Below are positions 8,890 to 16,991 of a stretch of DNA of 64,000 bases, in pieces. How positions within the stretch are numbered: position 1 is the stretch's first letter; each line of letters starts with the position of its first letter. Origin of the DNA: Crocinitomix algicola (GTDB taxonomy: Bacteria > Bacteroidota > Bacteroidia > Flavobacteriales_D > Crocinitomicaceae). A program made the translations under genes and the position numbers. The notes below the pieces were generated by a model. It saw only the letters and a program-made list of their open reading frames with translations, did no database searches and was not told the DNA's origin. The stretch covers positions 248,001 through 312,000 of the forward strand of contig NZ_LYPF02000001.1 in the NCBI RefSeq assembly GCF_001661595.2, given 5' to 3'.

Positions 8890-8918
8890 ACTTGTTTTTT
8901 ATAAAATTATTAATGAAC

Positions 8919-8926
8919 CAAATGTA
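8919..8926 (-). promoter_or_regulatory. Putative -7 box TACATTTG
   Basis: TANNTTTG match on the minus strand 30 bases before the T9SS gene start. Read on the minus strand, a T-run (complement of the A-run after 8927) lies just upstream; no -33 TTG is evident. Confidence 0.5.
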
Positions 8927-9046
8927 GTAAAAAAAAAGCGGAATTCTTTGGGCGTTTTTAATTATAAGAGGGAAAAGGTGTTAAAAATGTAGCAATTTAT
9001 TAACACTAAAATGTGATTTTTTAGTTATTGTCCAAAACATAAAAAA

Positions 9047-9772
9047 TCAGAAAACTAACTTTGACGTAAATGTTCGACCATTAACACTTATACTCACAAT
9101 GTACAACCCTTTGGTTGAAGTCGGAATTTCGTACCAAAGGACAGAGTTTTGAACCATTAATTCGGTTTTAACAATTGATTTACCTTGCAAATCATAAACC
9201 TCAATATTAACGAGACCTAACGATTCATGATCATTTGAAGAAAGTTTGATTCTATTTTCGAAATTAATCATTTCAACAGATTCTATTGAAACCTCTTCAA
9301 GAGAAGTTGTATAATCAGGTAAAACAGCTGTAAGACAAGTTTTATTATTGAATGAATTATAGTCACCAGTATAGAAATCTACCAAATATGACTCTATTCC
9401 TACCCCATACACTACTGCACAAACGTCAATAACTTTACCAGAGCCCCATAAGGGCCATTCAAAAACATTTCCTATTACAATTTCTTCTCCAGAATTTAGG
9501 GGTTCGGTAAGAATCATTCCGGTATAATATCCAACATTTAATCCGATATCATAAGATAAATCATCAATTATATATCCGTACCATATGGTGTCATTCTCAG
9601 GAATTGTATAATCACCTTCGTTAATAATGGTAAACGATCCATTAAACGGAGAGTCTTCTATGTAAGTCCCCTCTTCATAAGCGTTCCAAGTTGCGGAAAG
9701 ATCATATTGTGCTTTAGTATACTTAAAGCAAAAAAGCAAAATCAGAAAGATGTAAAAGCTATTTCTGTTCAT
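9047..9772 (-). CDS. T9SS type A cargo protein, diverged paralogue
   Basis: 241 residues. The signal peptide is MNRNSFYIFLILLFCFKYTKAQ. The mature domain is rich in Tyr and acidic residues and shares the order of motifs with the protein at 8149: a DTIWYGY strand (compare DTLWFSL), CAVVYGVGIESY, then CLTAVLP. The C-terminal ~70 residues (ESVEMINFENRIKLSS to SKLVF) are the sorting domain, but the IYPNP-like motif at its entry is eroded. Function unknown. The two genes are in the same direction with 157 bases between them and appear to be separate units. Confidence 0.8.
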   Translation of the reverse strand: MNRNSFYIFLILLFCFKYTKAQYDLSATWNAYEEGTYIEDSPFNGSFTIINEGDYTIPENDTIWYGYIIDDLSYDIGLNVGYYTGMILTEPLNSGEEIVIGNVFEWPLWGSGKVIDVCAVVYGVGIESYLVDFYTGDYNSFNNKTCLTAVLPDYTTSLEEVSIESVEMINFENRIKLSSNDHESLGLVNIEVYDLQGKSIVKTELMVQNSVLWYEIPTSTKGLYIVSISVNGRTFTSKLVF

Positions 9773-9815
9773 TTTTTTTATATAAACTGCAAAGTTAAAA
9801 TTAATTCAGTTAACA

Positions 9816-10856
9816 TCATTTAATTAATTGATAGAAAGCAATTTTCCCGCCTTTTCCTGTTAAAATCATATTTGTTTCTGAAATAGAACACGTATAATAA
9901 CCTTCAATGGTTAGGCGTATCCATTCTTTCCCTTGATTTTGGGAATAAAAAGTTCCATTTCTTCCTGTTGCAACGATTAGCGAACCGTCATTATTTGAAT
10001 GGATGTTCGAACAATACCCGGCTAATCCTTTGGATCTATTTTTCCAGGATTTTCCATAATCATCAGTGAAATAACAAATTTTCTTATTGTAGGTAGAATC
10101 TTGATAACTTCCACCGATTATCATTCCTGTAGAATCATTCCAAAAATCTATTGAATATATACCAAAACTTTCATCGCCAGAACGCACAGGAGTCTCTATA
10201 GATTTCCATGAGTCGCCACGATCTTTGCTAAAAAACAATCGAGCTGTTTCACCTAATCCACTTGCAAAATATACGATAGAATCCGAAACTGTTACAATTC
10301 CTGAACCAGAAGCAGCAAACCCCGCTTCATTTTTCAATACTTTCGGTCCATTTATATAAGTCCAATTACTACCACCATCACTTGTTCTTGCTAACATGAA
10401 TCTATCTGATACAGGATCACCATAAACAATCCCATTCTGCTGATCCCAAAACGCGAAGCCATCCCAGAAAACGTTAGCTGTATCTACAACAATTTTGTTA
10501 ACTCTACCATCATATTTGTAGATCTTACCTTGATTCCCTGCATTCATGAAAAGAATTGATTTTTCGTCCAAAATTTCTAAATCCCTGATATCTTCTACTC
10601 CTCTAATTTTGGATGACTCTCCTGTAATTAATTGACAATTCTCAATTTTGAAAACGGAAAAGTAACCTTCCAAACCTCCCATTACAATGGTTTTATTTTT
10701 AATCTGAACAGCTCTAGAACTTTTGCTATTTGAACCAACACCGTTATAAGTTTCGGAAAAAACCCTTGAATGGTCTTGGCTGCATCCATTTATCAAGAAT
10801 AAAGATGTGAACAAAAAAATACTAGAAAAGACTTCCTTGACTATCGTCTTCGTCAT
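9816..10856 (-). CDS. YCF48/BNR-repeat beta-propeller lipoprotein
   Basis: 346 residues from the ATG at 10856; the frame is open further upstream inside parC, but this start gives a lipoprotein signal (IFLFTSLFLINGC). It overlaps the end of parC by 35 bases, so translation is likely coupled. The body has repeats with BNR/Asp-box style motifs (TSDGGSNWTYING, SKDRGDSWKSIE, TDDYGKSWKNRS, SQNQGKEWIRL), as in the YCF48/photosystem II assembly factor-like proteins that Bacteroidota genomes often label oxidoreductase. No redox site is visible. Probably a periplasmic propeller of unknown partner. Confidence 0.8.
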   Translation of the reverse strand: MTKTIVKEVFSSIFLFTSLFLINGCSQDHSRVFSETYNGVGSNSKSSRAVQIKNKTIVMGGLEGYFSVFKIENCQLITGESSKIRGVEDIRDLEILDEKSILFMNAGNQGKIYKYDGRVNKIVVDTANVFWDGFAFWDQQNGIVYGDPVSDRFMLARTSDGGSNWTYINGPKVLKNEAGFAASGSGIVTVSDSIVYFASGLGETARLFFSKDRGDSWKSIETPVRSGDESFGIYSIDFWNDSTGMIIGGSYQDSTYNKKICYFTDDYGKSWKNRSKGLAGYCSNIHSNNDGSLIVATGRNGTFYSQNQGKEWIRLTIEGYYTCSISETNMILTGKGGKIAFYQLIK

Positions 10857-13548
10857 CTTTAATAGGTTTTGATTTTTTTGTCTTTTTTTCTTCATTGATA
10901 TCCCATTCCATTTCAACTGGACTGTCATCTGCTACACCTGTGTCGACAGGTTCGTCCGTTTCAACCTTTTCTTTAACTTCTGGTTTTGGCCAAGGTTGAT
11001 CTCCTTCTATTGGGTGCATCAACTCTATCTCTTTTACTTTCAGTTTTGTTAACTGATTACCTTGAGTTTTCATACCTTTAACATCAATGAATTCATTTAA
11101 ATTCACTTCCTTATCCGGCAAGTTCTTCGTCTCTTTTAATCGTTTATTGTAAACGATTTTAGCCATTGGTTGATAAGCTGTTGAAACGACTTCTAACCTC
11201 GAGTTTTCAGCTTCTGAAATAAAGGACGTTTTTTTATCCGATTTTATATCAACTAAGAAGCGTTTGACAAAATACAGCTCTTTTTCACCATCATAATAAA
11301 TTGTGCTAATCGGATGATCAGGGTGCCATTTTTCAATATGAATTAAATCATCGGCGAAACGATTGGAAATATCAAAATTCGTTAAGCGTAACTCCCCAGA
11401 ATTATATAGGGTTAATAGCTTATCATCTCCTTTAAAAGAACCTAAGAATTTTCCGCGCCCTTCAACATTTAGACGACTTACAGTGTCATCCCACCATATT
11501 TTTCGTGCAGCAAGAGTTGATTCTCCAACTTCTTTTTGAACAATTTTGGATACAATTTCTTTTGTTGCAATATTTCCGCCTGCTCCACGACCTTTAATAA
11601 TTAATTCTCCAAAGTCAATATCAAATCTGACTCTTTTTAAATGAGGACGTGGCCTTAATTGAACATTCACAATTTCTCGCTCGCCATTCGGATGAACAGA
11701 AAAGTAATAAACTTTAGAACCTTTGGTGTTTTTAGTAATTGGGTATTCCTTATCTCTTGTTACGCTCTTGACAGCGAACCTTTTCATATAGGTTGGTCCA
11801 CCTTCTGGGCCATCGCGGTATATTAGATGATAAATTGTACGAACATCTCCTTTTTTCCATATTCCGCAGTACATGATGTTTTTACCAACGAATTTCTTAT
11901 CTGCAATTCGTGTAACCATAAATTTACCCGATTTAAAAAAGATAATCACATCATCTAAATCACTACAATCCGCAATGTATTCAGCTTTTTTCAAGTTGTA
12001 ACCGATAAATCCTTCTTTCTTATCAACATACAATTTTTTATTTGCTACTACTACCTTTTTCGCAGATATCGTATCAAATGCTTTAATTTCAGTCTTTCGT
12101 TCTTTTCCTTCTCCAAACTTCTTTTTTAAATCTTTAAAATAATCGATTGCGAACTCGATTAGGTTAGCCAAATTCTCTCGAATTTCTGCCATTTCATCCT
12201 CTAAGGAAGCAATGTGATTATCAGCCTTGTCCGCATCATGTTTAGTGATACGGCGCATTCTAATTTCTAGAAGTTTCTTTACGTCATCATCTGTCACCTC
12301 TCGACGTAAATGCTTGATATGGGGTTTTAGTAATTTGTGGGTAACATCAATTGCTTCATCATATGTTTTTCCGTCAAATTCGATATAAATTTTATTCTCT
12401 ATAAATATTTTCTCAAGTGAAGCGAAGTGCCAAGATTCTAATAATTCATTCAAACGAATCTCCAATTCCAATTTTAATAATTGAACGGTATCGTTAGTAT
12501 TGATTTTTAAAATCTCATTGACACTTAAAAAGTGAGGTTTATCATCTAAAATCACCGAACTATTTGGTGAAATAGACATTTCGCAATTCGTAAACGCATA
12601 CAAAGCATCTATTGACTTATCAGGTGACACACCAGTCGCAAGATAAACCATGATTTCAACTTCAGCGGCGGTATTATCTTCAACCCTTTTAATTTTAATT
12701 TTACCTTTATCGTTTGCCTTTAATATTGAATCAATCAAAGAAGAAGTTGTTGTACCAAATGGAATCTCAACAATTTTTAAGGTTTTGGAGTCGACTTTTT
12801 CAATTTTGGCTCTTACTCTAACCTTTCCACCTCTTAATCCTTCATTGTATCCAGAAAAATCAGCTAGTCCACCATTTTGAAAATCGGGCAAAATATTTAC
12901 GCTTTTCCCTCTTAATACATCAATTGACGCATCAATTAGTTCATTAAAATTATGAGGAAGAATCTTGCATGCCATTCCAACCGCTATACCCTCTGCTCCT
13001 TGTGCTAATAAGAGCGGAAACTTCACTGGTAGCATAACTGGCTCATTATTCCTACCATCATAAGAAGGAATCCATTTCGTTGTTTTTGGGTTAAACACAA
13101 CGTGGCTTGCGAACTTAGAAAGTCTAGCTTCAATATATCTTGGTGCCGCTGCAGAATCACCGGTTAAAGTGTTTCCCCAGTTTCCTTGCATGTCAATTAG
13201 TAAATCTTTTTGTCCCATTTGGACTAAAGCATCGCCTATAGAAGCATCCCCATGAGGGTGATACTTCATGGTATTACCAATAATGTTAGCAACCTTGTTA
13301 TATCTACCATCATCCATTTCTTTCATGGAATGAAGGATTCTACGTTGAACAGGTTTTAGTCCATCTGTTAACGCGGGTACTGCTCTTTCAAGAATTACAT
13401 ACGATGCATAATCTAAAAACCAATCTTTATACATTCCTGATAAGGGAATGATTTGATCGCCATTGTCATCTCGCTCAATTCCTTCCGAGTCTGACGAAAA
13501 TGCGTCATTATTTTGTTCTTCTTCTGGTTCTTGATTCTCTTCTGACAT
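10822..13548 (-). CDS. parC: DNA topoisomerase IV subunit A
   Basis: 908 residues. It cuts and rejoins DNA to decatenate daughter chromosomes as a ParC2ParE2 complex. Seen: the winged-helix region with KPVQRRILHSM and YHPHGDASIGDALV, the catalytic Tyr138 in AAPRYIEARL, a coiled-coil segment around 450-480, and a C-terminal beta-pinwheel (approx. 530-840). It is ParC rather than GyrA because it pairs with the ParE-type subunit at 14910 and lacks an obvious QRRGGKG GyrA box. The tail is acidic/Lys-rich and ends SQGSLF. A -7 box lies 22 bases upstream of the start. Confidence 0.93.
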   Translation of the reverse strand: MSEENQEPEEEQNNDAFSSDSEGIERDDNGDQIIPLSGMYKDWFLDYASYVILERAVPALTDGLKPVQRRILHSMKEMDDGRYNKVANIIGNTMKYHPHGDASIGDALVQMGQKDLLIDMQGNWGNTLTGDSAAAPRYIEARLSKFASHVVFNPKTTKWIPSYDGRNNEPVMLPVKFPLLLAQGAEGIAVGMACKILPHNFNELIDASIDVLRGKSVNILPDFQNGGLADFSGYNEGLRGGKVRVRAKIEKVDSKTLKIVEIPFGTTTSSLIDSILKANDKGKIKIKRVEDNTAAEVEIMVYLATGVSPDKSIDALYAFTNCEMSISPNSSVILDDKPHFLSVNEILKINTNDTVQLLKLELEIRLNELLESWHFASLEKIFIENKIYIEFDGKTYDEAIDVTHKLLKPHIKHLRREVTDDDVKKLLEIRMRRITKHDADKADNHIASLEDEMAEIRENLANLIEFAIDYFKDLKKKFGEGKERKTEIKAFDTISAKKVVVANKKLYVDKKEGFIGYNLKKAEYIADCSDLDDVIIFFKSGKFMVTRIADKKFVGKNIMYCGIWKKGDVRTIYHLIYRDGPEGGPTYMKRFAVKSVTRDKEYPITKNTKGSKVYYFSVHPNGEREIVNVQLRPRPHLKRVRFDIDFGELIIKGRGAGGNIATKEIVSKIVQKEVGESTLAARKIWWDDTVSRLNVEGRGKFLGSFKGDDKLLTLYNSGELRLTNFDISNRFADDLIHIEKWHPDHPISTIYYDGEKELYFVKRFLVDIKSDKKTSFISEAENSRLEVVSTAYQPMAKIVYNKRLKETKNLPDKEVNLNEFIDVKGMKTQGNQLTKLKVKEIELMHPIEGDQPWPKPEVKEKVETDEPVDTGVADDSPVEMEWDINEEKKTKKSKPIKDDEDDSQGSLF

Positions 13549-13569
13549 AGATTAACTTTCTGCGATTAA

Positions 13570-13577
13570 CAAAAATA
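13570..13577 (-). promoter_or_regulatory. Putative -7 box TATTTTTG upstream of parC
   Basis: TANNTTTG match on the minus strand, 22 bases from the parC ATG, in the 132-base gap after the lipoprotein gene. It suggests parC can be transcribed separately from parE. No clear -33 element. Confidence 0.45.
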
Positions 13578-13680
13578 ATCAGAACTTAGAGATGTTTTTG
13601 CACTATTTTTAGGGAGTTATTAACATTCAGATTTTAAATTAGTTTCCTGCAGAAAAAAGACCATTAAGTAATAGAGAAAA

Positions 13681-14115
13681 TCATGGTTCGATAGAATAAC
13701 ATTCTTCAAAAGAATTGATGGCGCTATTTTCTTCTACAACGTAAATTCCTAACTCAAAACAGTAGGTTGAATCTGCGCCAACATAAGGTAAGTCAATGAA
13801 GCCTTCATAATCTCCATTGATCGCCTGTGGAAAATCAATTAATTTGGTATCTATTGATTTTCCCTTTAACTGTAAAGTAATATTACTTGGTTTTAATTCT
13901 GGTACATGCTCTTCAGGAATAACAACTTTAGCCCTGGCTTTATTTTGTCCAATTTCATTAGTGTATAGCAAAGTCTCATCAATGACAAACCATTTCTCAC
14001 CGATATAGTCTCGATCAAAAATATTAGTATTGAGAGTATCAACTTCTTCAAATTTTTTGAAGCACCCCAATAAAATAAAAGCCATTAAAAGCAATATGTA
14101 ATTAAATCTACCCAT
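13681..14115 (-). CDS. Small lipoprotein between parE and parC
   Basis: 144 residues from the ATG at 14115, giving MGRFNYILLLMAFILLGC, a lipoprotein signal with lipobox LLGC. The ATG overlaps the upstream stop as TAATG, so translation is probably coupled to the PEGA-like membrane protein. The mature part is beta-rich, with KARAKVVIPEEHVPEL and a paired Cys near the C-terminus (YCFELGIYVVEEN... then EECYSIEP), which may form a disulphide. I do not recognise a family. Confidence 0.75.
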   Translation of the reverse strand: MGRFNYILLLMAFILLGCFKKFEEVDTLNTNIFDRDYIGEKWFVIDETLLYTNEIGQNKARAKVVIPEEHVPELKPSNITLQLKGKSIDTKLIDFPQAINGDYEGFIDLPYVGADSTYCFELGIYVVEENSAINSFEECYSIEP

Positions 14116-14825
14116 TATAAATGAATTGCAAATGAACATCCTAAAGGATTGATATTTAACGAGTATTTATCTTCAAAAGGACTTTTTTTTGAATAGGTCG
14201 GCTCTTTATACGTTTTTTTAAATTTACTATATGACCAAATTGTACCTCCCAAAAGTGCTAGAGTTAAACCCGAATTAATATAAAAACCAATGCGTTGCCT
14301 ATTGTATTTTTTATTGTTTGTGGCAACATTATTTTTGAGATCATCAATTTCTAGTGTGTATGGTGATTTATTATAGAGCAGCAAATCCGAATTGATTTTC
14401 TTTTTCGACGAATAAGCGTTCACCATAAAAACCCCAGTTGACAGTGCGCTAGCCAATGTAATCGATGCTGGAATTGTTAGGTGTTTGTGAAATTGATTTC
14501 TATATTTCGAATAATCCAATTCATACTGTATGAAATCATTATTCTTGGCCATCTCAATATGTTTTTCTGTTGTTTGACCAGGTAATACCTCGAATGTAAA
14601 GCGTTTTAGAACATAACCGGGCGACCATACTTTTGCTTCATAGACGCCTGCTGGTAGTGTATCTTTATACCTCTTTAGCAGTAAAGTGTCATTTATTTCA
14701 ATTTCAAAATATCCGTTATCAACTTCAACAAAAAATCGAACCACTCCTTTGTCTTGAGCTTGTATATTACTTATCCAAAACGTGAGTAAAACAGTTAATA
14801 AAATACGATATAAATACATTTCCAA
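14115..14825 (-). CDS. PEGA-like domain membrane protein
   Basis: 236 residues. A signal peptide ends near NIQAQ. Residues ~27-95 look like a PEGA-type domain (FFVEVDNGYFEIEIND, LPAGVYEAKVWSPGY, FTFEVLPGQTTEKHI). Two later hydrophobic segments (about 122-138 and 180-197: ASITLASALSTGVFMVNAY and NSGLTLALLGGTIWSY) are probable membrane helices. PEGA domains are small surface or periplasmic binding modules, but the assignment is by pattern only. It is downstream of parE by 84 bases and is coupled to the lipoprotein gene. Confidence 0.65.
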   Translation of the reverse strand: MEMYLYRILLTVLLTFWISNIQAQDKGVVRFFVEVDNGYFEIEINDTLLLKRYKDTLPAGVYEAKVWSPGYVLKRFTFEVLPGQTTEKHIEMAKNNDFIQYELDYSKYRNQFHKHLTIPASITLASALSTGVFMVNAYSSKKKINSDLLLYNKSPYTLEIDDLKNNVATNNKKYNRQRIGFYINSGLTLALLGGTIWSYSKFKKTYKEPTYSKKSPFEDKYSLNINPLGCSFAIHL

Positions 14826-14909
14826 GTTTTGTTAATTATTGAATTTAGTAATTTATAACTATCGTGATTTCAAATTCATTTCAACTGTATGATATACTGA
14901 TTAATCCGT

Positions 14910-16757
14910 TTAGGCAACTGCATCATCGAGCTTAAGATTATCTATAATGAATTCTTGACGATCTTGAGTATTTTTTCCCATATAAAAAGTTAACACATCT
15001 TCGATTTTAGCATCCTTCCCAATCAAAACTGGATCAAGTCGCATATCTTCTCCAATAAAGTTTTTGAATTCGTCTGGAGAGATTTCCCCTAACCCTTTAA
15101 ATCGTGTTATTTCAGCTGATTTCCCACACGCCTCTATCGCCTCTATTCGTTCTTCATCGGTGTAACAGTAATAGGTTTCTTTTTTATTTCGCACTCGGAA
15201 CAAAGGTGTTTGCAGAATAAAAACATGCCCATTACGAACTAAATCTGGAAAAAACTGAAGAAAAAACGTTAGTAGTAATAGACGAATGTGCATACCGTCT
15301 ACATCGGCATCAGTTGCTATCACAATATTCTTATACCGTAAATCATCAATACCATCTTCAATATTCAAAGCGGCCTGTAATAAATTAAATTCTTCGTTTT
15401 CGTAAACCACTTTTTTAGTTAAACCAAAACTATTTAACGGCTTACCTCTTAAACTAAAAACAGCCTGAGTATCCACTCTTCTCGATTTTGTAATAGAACC
15501 GGAAGCAGAATCTCCCTCCGTAATGAATAACGTTGTCTGATCATTCAACTCATTCTTCGATTTGTCATTGTAATGTAATCGACAATCCCTCAATTTTTTA
15601 TTATGTAAACTTGCCTTTTTAGCCCTATCTCTAGCTAGCTTACGTATTCCAGATAATTCTTTTCGCTCCTTTTCGGATTGTTTGATTTTTTTCTCGAGTA
15701 TTTCAGCCGTTTCCGTATTACGATGCAAATAATTGTCCAGTTTCTCTTTCAGAAAGTCATTCATGAATGCACGCATTGACTTTCCACCTGGGGCGATTTC
15801 CTGAGAACCTAATTTAGTTTTAGTTTGAGACTCAAAAACGGGTTCCATCACCTTTACAGCGACTGCAGCTACTATTGATTGACGAATATCTACGGCATCA
15901 TAATTTTTACCATAAAAATCTCGAATCACCTTTGCAGCGGCTGCTCGAAACTCAGTCAAATGCGTTCCACCTTGTGTAGTATGTTGTCCATTTACAAAAG
16001 AATAGTAATTTTCGCCGTAAGACCGAATATGTGTTATTGCAACTTCAATATCTTCTCCTTCTAAGTGAATTATAGGATAAAGCGGATCGCTCTCCATATT
16101 GTCTTCAAGTAAGTCCTTTAAACCGTTTTCAGACACCATTTTCTCCCCATTGAAATAAATGGCTAAACCTCTATTTAAATAACAATAGTTCCAAAATAAT
16201 TTTTGAAGGTAAGGGATCTTGTAATTGTAATTCTTAAAAATATCTAAATCCGGTGCGAATTGAATATAAGTTCCATTTCGTTCAGTAGAAGGCTCCACTG
16301 CTTTGTCGTCGATTAAATTCCCTCTTTCAAAATAAGCAGTCTTTTTCTCCCCATCACGAACAGAACTAACGGTAAATCGTTCACTTAATGCGTTTACAGC
16401 TTTTGTACCAACACCATTTAAACCGACCGATTTTTTAAATGCTTTTGAGTCATATTTCCCACCAGTATTAATTTTCGAAACACAATCCACTACTTTCCCC
16501 AAAGGAATCCCTCGGCCGTAATCCCGCACTGTGGCTACGCCATCTTTTATTTTTATATCGATACGTTTTCCATTCCCCATGACAAATTCATCAATGGAAT
16601 TGTCAACAATTTCTTTCATTAATACATAAATCCCATCATCTGCAGCCGCTCCATCACCTAATTTACCAATGTACATGCCTGGACGCATTCGGATATGCTC
16701 TTTCCAGTCTAATGATCGAATATTATCTTCGGTATAATTTGTTTTATTTTCTTCCAT
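14910..16757 (-). CDS. parE: DNA topoisomerase IV subunit B
   Basis: 615 residues, normal for Bacteroidota ParE. It hydrolyses ATP to drive strand passage with ParC. Seen: the GHKL ATPase N-terminus with RPGMYIG, catalytic Glu in [18 protein letters not shown] and [14 protein letters not shown]; a transducer domain; and the TOPRIM domain with TEGDSASGS (~415) and [17 protein letters not shown] (~485), the metal site. The C-terminus is [12 protein letters not shown] followed by a short tail. A -7 box lies 26 bases upstream. Gene order parE - membrane protein - lipoprotein - parC is noted in the findings. Confidence 0.95.
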   Translation of the reverse strand: MEENKTNYTEDNIRSLDWKEHIRMRPGMYIGKLGDGAAADDGIYVLMKEIVDNSIDEFVMGNGKRIDIKIKDGVATVRDYGRGIPLGKVVDCVSKINTGGKYDSKAFKKSVGLNGVGTKAVNALSERFTVSSVRDGEKKTAYFERGNLIDDKAVEPSTERNGTYIQFAPDLDIFKNYNYKIPYLQKLFWNYCYLNRGLAIYFNGEKMVSENGLKDLLEDNMESDPLYPIIHLEGEDIEVAITHIRSYGENYYSFVNGQHTTQGGTHLTEFRAAAAKVIRDFYGKNYDAVDIRQSIVAAVAVKVMEPVFESQTKTKLGSQEIAPGGKSMRAFMNDFLKEKLDNYLHRNTETAEILEKKIKQSEKERKELSGIRKLARDRAKKASLHNKKLRDCRLHYNDKSKNELNDQTTLFITEGDSASGSITKSRRVDTQAVFSLRGKPLNSFGLTKKVVYENEEFNLLQAALNIEDGIDDLRYKNIVIATDADVDGMHIRLLLLTFFLQFFPDLVRNGHVFILQTPLFRVRNKKETYYCYTDEERIEAIEACGKSAEITRFKGLGEISPDEFKNFIGEDMRLDPVLIGKDAKIEDVLTFYMGKNTQDRQEFIIDNLKLDDAVA

Positions 16758-16782
16758 ACTTCCTCTAAAAAAACGCTTTAAA

Positions 16783-16790
16783 CAAAAATA
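16783..16790 (-). promoter_or_regulatory. Putative -7 box TATTTTTG upstream of parE
   Basis: TANNTTTG match on the minus strand 26 bases before the parE ATG. The 233-base region to the TonB receptor start holds no other gene that I can see. Confidence 0.45.
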
Positions 16791-16991
16791 GAGTTTTTAA
16801 TGCTTTCTATTACGATAGAAATGAACAGAATATCAACATTATTCCGTGAGTATCTCTTCCTTAATGATGCCATCATAAGGGATGATGAATTTCAACTTAA
16901 TAAGCTTCTTAATTTGAAATTGGCAAGGATTTAAAATAATATTTAGCGATTTACGTTTTGGTTCAGACTGAATTTTTAATTTTGGCACGTT

